From NCBI GenBank assembly GCA_963169105.1, contig OY720643.1, positions 21,300,373 through 21,364,372 on the forward strand: a stretch of DNA of 64,000 nt, given 5' to 3'. The notes under the pieces are model-generated. The model ran no database searches. It was not told the origin of the DNA and saw only the letters and a program-made list of their open reading frames with translations. Both the position numbers and the translations under genes were made by a program. Positions within the stretch are counted from its first letter, which is position 1; each line of letters starts with the position of its first letter. Shown here in pieces: positions 10,441 through 21,500 of the stretch. The stretch comes from Ceriagrion tenellum. Lineage: Eukaryota; Arthropoda; Insecta; Odonata; Coenagrionidae.

Positions 10441-13400
10441 GTTTATGATGATTCCATATACCTGTCTGTGTCAAAAATCGTCGGGTAAAAAAGCTCCTGA
10501 AGTTCTTAGGAGGTAATTTTAATCCTAGTTCAGGAAGCGTCTTTTCTCTGTCAAGTCACGTTTTATACTCCGATTTATATTGGCTCATCGTAGCAAAACC
10601 CATCATCCACCATTTATGAATGATTCAAAATATTCCGGCTGCCTGATACCTCTTCTCAAAAGTCAACCAAGCGAAGCTCAAAAATGTTCGAAAATGGTCG
10701 GTTAAGCTGAATAAGAAAGAAGTAACTGGCTCAAGGGATGAATTGTGGAAGAATTAAAGCTCTCAGAATAAGATGTTATTAGGTCAGGGGTTTTACAACT
10801 TCTATTTCTTAGTGCTTCAATTGACGCATGTTGAACCTTCGTACTGTGGAGAGGACCGTCATACCAGTCCGCATACATCCGTTATACGAGTCCGCAAGCA
10901 TAATATTTTTGTCCCCTTTATACAAAAATCAAGTGAAAATAGTTGGTATTAATCGTTTAATAAGAGGCTACACAAAATTTGGCGCTATCATATCGGATTA
11001 AAACTATTAATTAAATAAACACAGCTATACCACTTAACCTCTTCTACGGAATGCACACCTTTACATTATGTTTTTTGGTAATCCATCCAAATTTTTTGCA
11101 AAGAAAATAGGTGGGTGACTATTTTAGTTATTTTTTCTTTGCATCGAGAATATCTGTGGGCCTAATAACGTAAAAATCTTGAGCTAACCTGTATCTTGAG
11201 GTGACTATAATATGATATAAACATGACATGCCGCCTAATCAATATAAAAAATCAGTTTTGGCCAGTATTCTTTGACTTCATCCGACTGTTCTAAGATCCG
11301 CATGATATAGTGAGGCGTTGAATACAATTGACTGGAACAAGGACAGAAGAGAAAAGAGGAGGATTGTGGGCAGGAATCAAATGCGTGGGGGTAGAGGCAT
11401 AAAGAGATGGAAAATGGAAGAGGGAATGGCGGGGTGGGGGAGAACGCAGAGTTAAAAATCCCGTTCCTACGCTTCCCAGCATGACTGCAGCTGCGACATC
11501 CATCTCAATGCTTAAATCAATCAAATTTACATTTATGCTGCTTCCTAGAAGGCCACGAGAGGATAAAAGTCAAGGTATTCATTGGAATCGGATGGTTTCA
11601 CGAGGAGGCTTTGAGTTGGAACTCGGTATGTAAAGCGTTTATACTTACATTCGGAGTGCATAAAAGTGATAAGTTATGCGCATATAACGTCCTTCAATTT
11701 CAACCTATTATAATTTGACATATCATTGGCTAATATATAAGATTATATCAGCATAGGCTTTCGGTGTAATTCAGTGGGTATACTTGAACTCCTAACGGCG
11801 CACTAGGACTTGAGTGAAGGAGAGAGTTTTGCAGTAATGTCTTGTTATATAGGAGTTCGTCTTTGGTTATATGAAATCGTAAAGATTCAGAAAAAAGTAA
11901 TTTTTTTATCTGTGAAAATTGGAAAGAAAGCATAATGTGATGAAGGATATGGGAAAAAATTGTGGAAAAAAAGGAGTCCTCCGTTCAGAGACAATTCCTC
12001 TTGGTTCGTTTAGATAACTCTGTTCCTTTTAGGAGGAAAATCACGAAGTATCTGGATGTTTGAAAAATGGAAAATAACTTATCTGAGACAATAGATTCAT
12101 TACACTAGAATTGAAGTGTATCTCAGATGTTGTGGGTTGAGGAAGAAACAAGATAGATTCATTTACTTCACCTAGGTGCAGCACGGATTTCTTTACAAAG
12201 ACGCAAGTTAGTGGAAAATGAACTGTACTGTGAAAAGTGAAGAAAAGGCTACATTTGGATACCATACATCAGAGTTCAATAAAAGAAGTCTCATTCAGGT
12301 TTTAACCTTGAAGTGGTTGTGTCATAAAAAAAGAACGTATGTGGTCACGCGAATTACATATGTATTCCAATTAAAAACAACAATAAAATAGTGATATACT
12401 AATAAAAAAATTTTCTTCAGCTTTTTATGCGACAGCGTAAGAATTGTTTCTTTCATTAATGAACCAAAAATAAAAATATCTCCTAAATTATTGCAAATTA
12501 TCATAAAAGTCTTTTACGTAATCTTACATAAAAAAGGCTCATCCAGGAATCAGTGAATCGTTACCTGATCACTATTGGACTCACGAGTAATGATAATGTT
12601 TTTCTTATGTCAGTATTTGAGCTGCACTATGAAAAGACACCATCGCTTTAAAATTGGAGTAGCAGTTGGGAAAATTTGGCCCACAGTCTCAGTGGACTTT
12701 CAGTAGACTACACCAAATCATTAAAACCAAATCGATAATTGTTATGAAAATGATATTAAGAAAGAATGTAATAAATATTCAGAAATTCGTGGCCTGTACT
12801 ATATGCTTGGTTTAGTGTATTGGATACATTATAAAATGGACAAAGAGAATACAATTTAACAGAAAGATTTTAGAGCTGTGAAAGTTATGTCTCCATTAGG
12901 AGCTCAGTATTAATTGTGATAATTTCTTTTCTATTTTTCTCTGCTGCCCGTTATAAATGAGAGAGTTATTTGGAGTGGAATTTAAACGAGAGTCCTATCT
13001 GCAATTAAATAGGAATTCTTTTTGATGAAAAATTTCCCTTCATGCTAGAAAGAATTAAAAAAAAAATATTTTGCCTCCTAAAGAACCTATTTGAACATAA
13101 ATTCAAGAATGAGGGGGTTATTAAAGCATTTATACTCGATTAAAACATTTTTTATCCTTTTATTTCGGAAAAAAAATGTGTAAAAACCACATAGAAAACA
13201 TGAATTCTTTTCCCATAAAATTATTTGAAGGTTTATTGACTTCTCTTAAAATCAAAGTGTACTATTACTTTCAAAAATATCGTCACACCCACCAGCCGCA
13301 TTTTACGAGCTTGATTGAATGAGGGTTGGTAAAATCTTGTAGTTGGCACACAGGGCTGGCTGCGGCCTCTTTAGGAAAAGCTTTACGCCGCAGAGAGACG

Positions 13401-14692
13401 ACGAGGAAGGGCAAGTAGCAACGAGGCACCCGAAACTGGAGTCAAATATACTCTGGAGTAAACGCCCCAGCGGAAGGAATGTCTTCAAGAAACTCACTTC
13501 CATTCATCGGTGCCGATCGCTGCGTTTTCTATCGGGCTTCGCCTCGACTATGCAGTTCGTTGTGTTTTCATTTTAGAAACTACCATTTTTGAGCGCTGAG
13601 GGACTGGAGAAATAGCCGTGGCGGTTAAGTCCTTGGTCGCTGTGACAGCGGAGAATGAGGTGGTGTTAAAATCTTCATTGGTGACTATTTTTTTGCAATG
13701 AGCAATTTCATGTGGAACGGGTGTGTGAGAACTCCAAATATGCGATCATTACATCAACACAGTGCGTAACGGTGCCATGAGATAGAAAGAATTTTACAAT
13801 TAGTTATTTATATTTACTAAATACCCTATCAATGTAATATATAACGAACGAGGGAGCCTGCAAAAGAACGAATGTTAACCATTATCATGCCATTCCTTAT
13901 CCGACTACTGCTGGTGAATAAAAAGTTAAAAATGCTATAAATTACAGAAAACTCTCTCGAATTATACTTCCTTGCTCTTCACCAGAGATAAGCGTAACTC
14001 AACGAGAAAACTGTCTTTATATCCTTCTCGCAAACTTCCACATTTATTTTTAAGATTGCCCTGCTGTTTTCCGCCTGAGATCCTTTTTTTTACGAAGTTC
14101 TCTTCGGGATGGACCCCCTCATCCAACTGTAGCACATTTTACCCATTTATTTCCTCCATCCTCCCATAACCCGCTTCCCTACGCTCTCCCCGCTTACGTT
14201 AGTTGAAATTGTAACCATGGCAACGGAGCACTCGTAAATATACACGTAAAGAATGCAGAGACGTAACAAACGGCATAAGAGGGAAAGAGGAAATCTTGAG
14301 TGAACTCATGTTTTTTCCAATTTTTTTCAGCTTTAATTACAGCACTCGTTCAAAGTTTTTATCTCTATCAAGTGAAACAGCCGAACAAGGCTCAAATTTT
14401 AAAATTCAGTGAAGCAGTTTGGAGATTGAAAGGTCAGGCTGACTGAAATTGTAAGAGAAATTTGACGGGATTGAAGATTTCAAGGGATTACCTTACGGCT
14501 CCTTTAAAAAAATTGTCCTTGATGTTATTTGTCACCCTCTGTTTCATTTTTCTCTATATTAAATGCAACGGATTTACCCCACCCTTCCGTTGTGCGCTGA
14601 CGGGAATGTAATTATGCTCTGCTGTACTATAAAGTTAAAGTAACCAGATTCAATTTGCACTTTCTATCTGTGATTTACCGTAGACATACCCA
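10441..14692. other. AT-rich stretch, no recognisable gene
   Basis: No family motif was seen. A slightly GC-richer patch at 13290-13560 carries overlapping frames on both strands (66 and 77 codons) without a known motif. 13972-14169 is a pyrimidine-rich 65-codon frame, also unrecognised. Confidence 0.4.
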
Positions 14693-14766
14693 TTTACACG
14701 GCTGGTGACCTGACCCCCCTGCCGCACGCCCAAGCGGCGGCTCGCGGGGTATCATGTAGATGTAAA
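14693..14766 (+). mobile_element. LINE-A 3' stub with GC-rich hairpin
   Basis: ACACGGCTGGTG, then CCCCCCTGCCGC, GCGGCGGCTCGCGGGG and ATGTAGATGTA. The inner stem is CCGC/GCGG where most copies have CCAC/GTGG, a paired change that keeps the helix. It abuts a minus-strand RT fragment at 14767. Confidence 0.75.
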
Positions 14767-15150
14767 CATTCGACCAATATACAAAAAAATCGTTTACTTC
14801 TTGTATTAATTCATCAATTACTCCTGTTATGCGACACTCATACCCGTCATTAACATTCTTACCACTGCTCCTATCAATTACCACCGGCATGGTCTTTTTA
14901 GGCGCATTCAACCATAAATTCATTTTCATTGTTGCTTCATAGAAATTGTCTAGAAGCTCCTGTAATTCCAGTGTGCTCTCAGATATGAACTTGTCTCCTT
15001 TCATCGATTTCGTAAAATAAAACTCACACTTTTGTATCTCCAACCATTATACCGACATCACCTATACTCATCTCTAACACCTTGAACACAACTCGAAAAC
15101 CCCTTCTTATTTATATGAAAACTTGATTTTTAATGCCCAAACTAACAAGA
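14767..15150 (-). pseudogene. LINE RT palm-domain fragment, catalytic motif lost
   Basis: The minus strand encodes ISESTLELQELLDNFYEATM, then KMNLWLNAPKKTMPVVIDRS, S-G-K-N-V and E-L-I-Q-E-V-N-D-F. This is the LINE RT segment after the Y-A-D-D active site: (D/E)-L-Q-x-L-L-D, L-x-L-N-x-K-K-T-K-x-M-V and I-x-Q-V-x-x-F-x-Y-L-G-S. Upstream, in another frame, are traces of V-F-K-V-L-E-M-S-I-G. The place expected for Y-A-D-D reads F-Y-F-T-K-S-M-K-G-D, so the active site is gone. A LINE-A 3' stub on the opposite strand cuts it at 14766, and LINE-C follows at the other end. Confidence 0.7.
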
Positions 15151-15713
15151 GATCGACCCGTATAACAAAAACATTTTACATCCCCAAATACCGCACAACA
15201 AAATAGGAAAATACTTTCCACATCTCATCCTGTAAATTATGGAACTCGTTGCCTGATAGTATTGCATTTTCTAGGAATGTCTCACAATTTAAAAGGAGTA
15301 TGGCTGACTTTTTGTCTACCAAATGTTCTCTCGCCTCTATATGAGAAGACAAAATGATATGAGAAGATATTGTTACATGTTACTTGTTCACTATAATCAT
15401 TTGCTGTTTTTCTGTCTTATAAAATATTCGTTTGTTTGCTTTGCATTTTTTCTTATTAATAGGTATCACAGATTATACATTTTTGTTTTAACATACTATT
15501 TCCATTATTGATATTGAGACTGTTTTTTCATTTTAATTTACCTCGCTCATTGTATATCTCTCTGCTGACTTGAAAGTTGTTTGTTTTTTTCCTTTTTTTG
15601 TAAGACTTTGTATTTTGTCTTTGCATTCCACTCCTCATGAAGGCATGTAAACTAATTTAGTGTCCTAAGGGACTTTGTCCCTTGTTTTCTATTTCTATTT
15701 CTAACACTTTGAT
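15151..15713 (+). pseudogene. LINE-C C terminus with hairpin and (TTTCTA)n tail
   Basis: At 15211-15351 the plus strand gives F-H-I-S-S-C-K-LWNSLPDSIAFSRNVSQ then FKRSMADFLS, ending T-K-C-S-L-A-S-I and a stop. The W-N-S-L-P block followed by F-K-R-x-x-x-D-F-L is the classic C terminus of CR1/Jockey/L2-type LINE RTs. The preceding R-S-T-Y-R/F-H-I-P-K-Y-R-T-T segment is frame-broken. After a 310-bp AT-rich 3' UTR comes a 7-bp hairpin (AAGGGAC, TTT, GTCCCTT; 15667-15683) and a TTTCTA repeat tail at 15686-15703. The tail differs from LINE-A and LINE-B, so this is a separate family. Confidence 0.75.
15667..15703 (+). other. LINE-C 3' hairpin and hexamer tail
   Basis: A perfect 7-bp stem with a TTT loop is followed at once by three TTTCTA units. 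In LINEs of this kind the 3' hairpin is usually the RT recognition signal and the short repeat is the tail. Confidence 0.65.
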
Positions 15714-16229
15714 CCACGAAATCATTGAGTAGCATTATTATTTTGCGTTACGCTTTACCGGGACAATAAAAAAACTAAATTAATTCGTAATGCTTAAATT
15801 CGATCGTCTCATCCTGTTCTTTTAACTGTTGAACTATTTTTACAATCTTCCGATTCGTTGGAATGACAGACGCATTTAAAATAAATTATGCAGTTCAAAC
15901 AAGCGACATAAAAGTAATGAACTTTTGTAATCACGCTTCTGCATTTTACTGACAATTCCATCTCCCCCTGCCACTTACTTATTTTTCATTGTTCTGGGCC
16001 GTCATTGCCTCATTCTCATCTATTACTGCATCATATCGGAGGATGCGCGCTAGGCTTATTATGATCGAGAAATCAGAACATAGAGAGTTATTAGAGCAGC
16101 ATAAGGAATATTACTTTGACGCCACATTACATTAATAGGCCCGAAAGAGGCGATAAAAAAAGATTGACTAATTTCCAAAGAGATAAGTACAAAAATTTGT
16201 TCTTTCCATACTCAAAAAGGGACGATAAT
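15714..16229. other. No recognisable feature
   Basis: AT-rich DNA between the end of LINE-C and a LINE-A 3' end. No motif or repeat was recognised. Confidence 0.4.
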
Positions 16230-16382
16230 AAAACCGTGGCTATATTTAAAATACACTCATAATACACTTTACCATTTCACCTCCAAATACCTCATCGTTT
16301 ATACTTTTACACGGCTGGTGTGCTAACAACCCCTGCCACATGCCCAAACGGTGGTTCACAGGGCAGTATGTAGATGTAGGTA
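16230..16382 (+). mobile_element. LINE-A 3' end fragment
   Basis: ATACACTTTACCATTTCACC, then TTTACACGGCTGGTG, CCCCTGCCACATGCCC, GGTGG and ATGTAGATGTAGG. It aligns with the 3' UTR of the LINE-A copy at 50.86-50.99 kb over its full length. No coding part is left. Confidence 0.75.
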
Positions 16383-16384
16383 TT

Positions 16385-17035
16385 TTCTTAATCGTACCAA
16401 CATTCTCGCCAATTAATCAGGATCATATATCCTACGCTTACGCCATTGTTGTATAGTTCTTCAAAATACTCCCTTCAACTGTGCCTGATGACACTTTCAT
16501 CCTACACGAGGTCACCTTTTTTGTTATTAATTCCATCCATTTCCCTACTCTCGCTTTCTTTTGCCCTATTGGATTGGATTGAATATTTGGGGGGGGGGAC
16601 CAATGGCTAAGATCGTTTGTGCCATTAGGGATAGGTAAGGGAGGAAGGGTGGATAGAAACCCGGCGTCGGCATTAACCTGCTCTTAACAAAAGGCGCCAA
16701 AGGGACAGCGGTTTAACGTCCCATCCGACAGACGGAGTTGAAGTGCCCTCCACAAGACACTCGAGTAGGGATCGGGTTTCCTCTGAAAAACATTCTCCTC
16801 CGTAGGGATTTGAACCCTGGTTCCCGTGTGGTAGGCGAGTACCCTTTGCCCTATTTTCTCACATCCAAGAAATCTTTAATCTCCTTCAAAATCACTCTGC
16901 GTTTTCTTGACTTCATCCGACCGCATTATTCCCTTCCTCTCCTTCTCAGAGATGTTGCGTTTCTTCTTCGTCCTGTATCCATCCCGTACCTTATTTCGAC
17001 CTTCCTCAGATTTGGCTCCTATCTCTTAATCGCCT
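16385..17035 (-). pseudogene. LINE RT N-terminal linker, split by a SINE
   Basis: On the minus strand the part at 16385-16560 gives W-M-E-L-I (frame-corrected), G-D-L-V, D-E-S-V-I and REYFEELYN. This last motif is the W-R-E-Y-F-E-E-L-x-N signature just before the RT domain of LINEs. The part beyond 16856 gives KSRKRRVILKEIKDFLDVRK and other lysine/arginine-rich segments typical of the endonuclease-RT linker. The two parts are separated by the SINE-like insertion at 16571-16844, flanked by an 11-bp duplication. Stops and frameshifts show the LINE is dead. Confidence 0.55.
16571..16844 (-). mobile_element. SINE-like insertion with tRNA-type B box and TSD
   Basis: Flanked on both sides by TTTGCCCTATT (16560-16570 and 16845-16855). 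On the minus strand the head reads GGGTACTCGCCTACCACACG, then GGTTCAAATCC, a good RNA polymerase III B box (consensus GGTTCGANNCC). No A box is present, so the head is truncated or atypical. The body includes a TTTAACGTCCCATCCG block that I associate with arthropod short repeats. The minus-strand 3' end carries a run of ten C followed by AATCCAATCC. Confidence 0.7.
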
Positions 17036-17340
17036 AACATTGAGGCTTCTTTAAAGTGAAGAATTACTGGGAGTCTTCATAATAAGTGAGAGTCTATGAA
17101 CCAATGCATGATTGCAAGAGAAGCAAAAGAGGTATGCATGATGGAGGAAATTAGTATTATGGTTAAAAGAGAGGCTTTTTCCTAGGCCTAGTCGAGGTGA
17201 CAAAGTTCCTTGAATTTACCTAAGCCGTAAGGGAATGATGTGATGCATATGTTTTTTTATGTACTAATTGCGTAAAAGTTGGCTCCAAGTGCTGGAAAAT
17301 TGATCTAATATAAATATATTCGTCAAAAAATCGGCTTAGC

Positions 17341-17866
17341 GTTAGTCTTAGGGATGCCATAGTTATAATCATGATAATAATAATAATCATCGCAATCTCA
17401 TCATAATCATCGTGATTTACCCATTTCGAACGACACGAAGGTCCTCTTCAAACTCTGATATCATAGATCATTGACTTTATTTATTGCCTCATGATGGTGT
17501 AGTCTACGATGGATTTTAGTTCTCTGGTTCATTGTTTCCTTATAGCTATGGCATCATGATTTTCAAAGCATCGAGATACTCGATGTTTTTTTGCCGAGAC
17601 ATCGAAAACATTGAGTAGTATAATAATCCATTGAGTGAGTGGTGAATACTTTTATAATCATCGAAAAATTGACTACTCGATGTTTTTTAGTCGATGACAC
17701 GCCAAAATCGATGTATCGGACAACTCAAAGTTTTTTCCCCAGACATCGAAAACATCGAGTAGTAAAATAATCCGATGAAAATTAAGTGAGTGGTGATTAC
17801 TTTTGTAAATATCAAAAAATGGATTACTCGATGGTTTTTAGTCAATGTGGCATCTCTAGTTAGCTT
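17341..17866. mobile_element. hAT-like MITE, about 510 bp
   Basis: Terminal inverted repeats TAGGGATGCCA (17349-17359) and TGGCATCTCTA (17848-17858) match at 10 of 11 positions. They are flanked by 8-bp candidate duplications GTTAGTCT (17341-17348) and GTTAGCTT (17859-17866), identical at 6 of 8. An 8-bp duplication with C/T-A-G-R-G-A-T-G-type ends fits the hAT superfamily. The interior holds two diverged tandem units of about 143 bp (from 17577 and 17719) sharing GACATCGAAAACAT and TACTCGATG; there is no transposase. Confidence 0.65.
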
Positions 17867-18079
17867 ACTTTAGCTAACCCTCTATAGTTTAACTCTCTTA
17901 ACTAATGAAAGTATTAGGCTCTAAGCAGCAACATTTAAAGTAAGAAACATTTTTAAAAGTTTATATTTTGCTGTTTATTTATTTTTATTGTTGCAGTTTG
18001 CGAGGAAATTTTTCAAGTGATGACTTAGGGTTGACGGTGAGCACGTTGATGTATGCACTTTCATGCTGTCCTCAAAAGG

Positions 18080-18560
18080 ACGCATTATTCCTTCAGAAAA
18101 GACCACACAGCGCTGCGTGTTGGCAATCTTCATTTCCCCCCCTTTCTCCTCATTCCGAACTGACAAGAAGAAGCGCCATCTTTGTCGCAGTCCCAAGATT
18201 CGCTTCTCCGCTGTCTAGGACGTCCGGTGAGCGTGCATTAAACGCGATAAGTGGAGACGGCTGTAACTGCTCCCCGACTCATTCGGCTTCTCTTTCCCGT
18301 CGGCTCCTATCTGCTGACCCGAGAAAAATATCTGCCGCCCACCCGCGGCTTCATAAAGACTCCCGTTTCACCGATAATTCTTGAGCCGGACGTTGGGAAC
18401 AAATAAAACAGCAAAGGAGAATCGTCGGCTTCTGAGAATGGGGTGTTGTGTTGGATAGGGGTTGCATAACAACTCCATGCGTTGGAGCCTCCCATCTTCG
18501 GATCTGGGAATTTTTTTCCAAACATCCGATTCAGATCCACTCATTCGAAGAAAAAAACAA
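18080..18560. other. GC-richer island with CpG
   Basis: By eye this is GC-richer than the surroundings, with many CpG. Overlapping frames on both strands (138 codons at 17968-18384 plus; 77 and 71 codons minus) show no recognisable domain. It could be a regulatory region or an untranslated exon; no gene can be tied to it. Confidence 0.3.
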
Positions 18561-21500
18561 TGGTCTTCATCTGTATCATCCACATCGTCCTTGGCATTTT
18601 CCTCTGCCTCTCCTAGAAGAACGTTTCCCTTCTTGTTTTCATATCAAAGCTTTACTCATATATTCTTCCTCACTCCCATTTTTCAAACAAAAATTTCCCT
18701 TTATGTATTTCGGGACGGCAAAGATCTGCAAAGGTAATCGCCCTTCCAGTTCATGCCTCTGCGATTGGTAATGGAGAGGGTGAAAAATTAAACAAATAAT
18801 ATTAAGCACAAAACAAAAATTTTACAATTACAAGATTTTACAATTTGATTGTTTATAAGTTGATTTGATTAACCATATAATCAGACTTTAGACTGTGATA
18901 GAAAGACATGTATTGTTGGGAACAAAATGATTCAAGTAATTACACTCACTATCCATTTTTGGAAATATGATGCTGAAATATGGACAGTTATATTTGCACC
19001 CAGGTGAGTCATATTACGTTCGACAAAAATGTAGAAAAAAATTTTCTACAACTCAAACTGACTTGTTAAAAATATGAGTGAAAGAAATTGATTCTGGTAT
19101 AATTGAATTATAATTTCCATCTTTTCAATAAAATGTTTAAAATGAATTGAATTCGGCAGATAAAAAAGCGAATGCTGTGCTCCTGCTGTTTGCATCCATA
19201 TATCCATCGCGATATTTTTTCAATGACGATTTCTTCATTTTTCTTTCTTGAATAACTAAATTGATCTAGAATCAAGAATAGACACTCAAAACTGAGCATT
19301 AATGCTCCCCATTATCCTGGAAGTACAGTTATAAAACATTTGAGGAGAGTAAAATATTAATTGAGTGCTAATTAGTGGTTTTTAACTAATAATTATTAAG
19401 TAAAAGGACAAGAGCATGGTGCATGATTTTACGATCAACTATTTATAAATTAATATTAAATGGAATCCTCGTTCCATCAAATGAAATCTATGGCTTCCGT
19501 TTATTCATGAAATGTCTGGATTTTAATTATTTTCATTATATTAATTATAATTCACACAATGGGGCTTATATCAGCATTGGGTATTTTCATCCTACTGGAG
19601 CTCAGCTTTTTGCACTCCATTCAATGCTCCCCTCAAATTAATCTGCGGAGAGTACGAAATAATTATTGTGTTAAAACATTATCAATCTACAGTTAACAAT
19701 AAGCACGACATATTAAAAAGTTGTATTTCACGATAAAATAGTTGTTTCAGATAATAATGGTATTTATGATTTCTTTTATGCATGAATATATGGATAATTT
19801 AGAATAAAAAATAGTTTTTAGCTTATACTTTGAGGAATAAATCAAAAATAACCCTCATAATTAAGTGTTACCGCTTGCTCTATTATCTGTCATAGAAGTG
19901 AGAACCTATTAATTGAAGTTCACAGTCCATTAATAGAAATAATGGATTAAAATCTCTTTTTGTATTTCATACTTTGCTTATTTTCGACTAATATTTAGTC
20001 CATCAATGACATCATCAAGATAAAAAACTAGTTTTTCCAGTGCTTACCTCAAAAAACAGCTCAAAGAGAGGTTTGTTTGTTAGCTTGTGAAGGGATCAGG
20101 AGGTATGGAGGTTGTTTTTCAGGGTAAGGGAGGGAAATATGGATAGAAAAGCTGAAATTTTCATTTCTTTACGTATTTGAAGAGAATTGGAAATGGTTGA
20201 AAGATTTGTTTTCCAAGGTGAATCGAGGGTGAAGTGGGGAGAAAAAAAGATAAAAGAGCAATATCGGAACATCGCCGATCTTTGGCTGTATAATTTGCGT
20301 CAGTGGAGAGCTGTTTTCAAAAGCCTGGTCGTGCATCAGATTTGAAGACACTGAATTAGCTATATCCTATTGCTCAAGAAATCCCTTCATTTTCTCAGTC
20401 TTTTCACAGCACGTTTTACACCTTCGAATGAAAACAACTGCTCTGTTCCCTCTCCAAAAACATTGGTTGAAGTTTGATGCTTCGTCATAACTTATGAAAA
20501 ACCTCTTGGGTCCATTAGCTCTGATTTAATAGAAGAACTCCAAACTTATGCTAATGTACCACCCATAATGAACATGGTTGTTTTAACCATGGTGGGGAAA
20601 TAGTTGGGTGGAAAGTATAAGTGCAAATTCATTAAATTACGAGTACAAATTCCATAAAGTTACGCCAGAAATTGCCGCTTTTATGTTGGAATCAGTTAAC
20701 AAAACAAGTCTGTTCCCTCAGAGGATGTAATGCGCAAATTGAGTTTAGCGAGAAAACGTCCGCCTTCAACTGAAAAACGAAGCCTTCTCCGTTGAAACGC
20801 TCCCAGGAAGGCAAATAGCGTGGGAAAGGCGACGCACCGGCTGTAGACTACGGTGCTAATTGGGAATCTAATTAAAGACCGTATTTTTCCGCACCTCTCG
20901 GAAGCTCTGATTTAGCACGTGTGTTTTCGAAGAAATGTTTCAACTTATCGCCTCCCTACTTTGAGTTATTAATAACGATGTAGGAAGAGCGGTGTATTTA
21001 GCTTGATGTGCCGTACCTCTTCCTCCTATATCCCCTTAAAAACCTCCTTTCACCGGGAGATAACCTGATCACATACTATGAAGAATTGCAGACATCCGCT
21101 CTCATCCAAAATCAAACACACCATCTTTTTATATCCTGTTTAAGGCACCTCTTCTTATCCTGGGTAAGAAATTGTTTTTATTTTTGGCCGGAAAAAAAGT
21201 ATGTGATTCGAGTTCCAATTTTCAAATGAGGTTTACCGAAGACTTACGCATTAAATTTAAGGTGCCATTAGTTTCTGTACATGTTCCCATTTTCTATTTG
21301 AACGTTACATTCGACAAAGTAAATTAAATTAAACATTTTGTCTAAACCCGCATTTTTATGCATTGTAACTCTGCATGAAAAACTTTGACCACTATGTTAT
21401 ACATGTAGTTCACACCACATAGAAAAGTAAACTTTTACAAAGAATGAGCATTTGCAAAATTTGCATCCATGATAAAGTGGGTTGGATGCGATTCTGTTGG

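Noticed and set aside
16801..16844. A tRNA gene on the minus strand
   Set aside because: Only the B box and anticodon-like region are present; there is no A box, acceptor stem or D arm.
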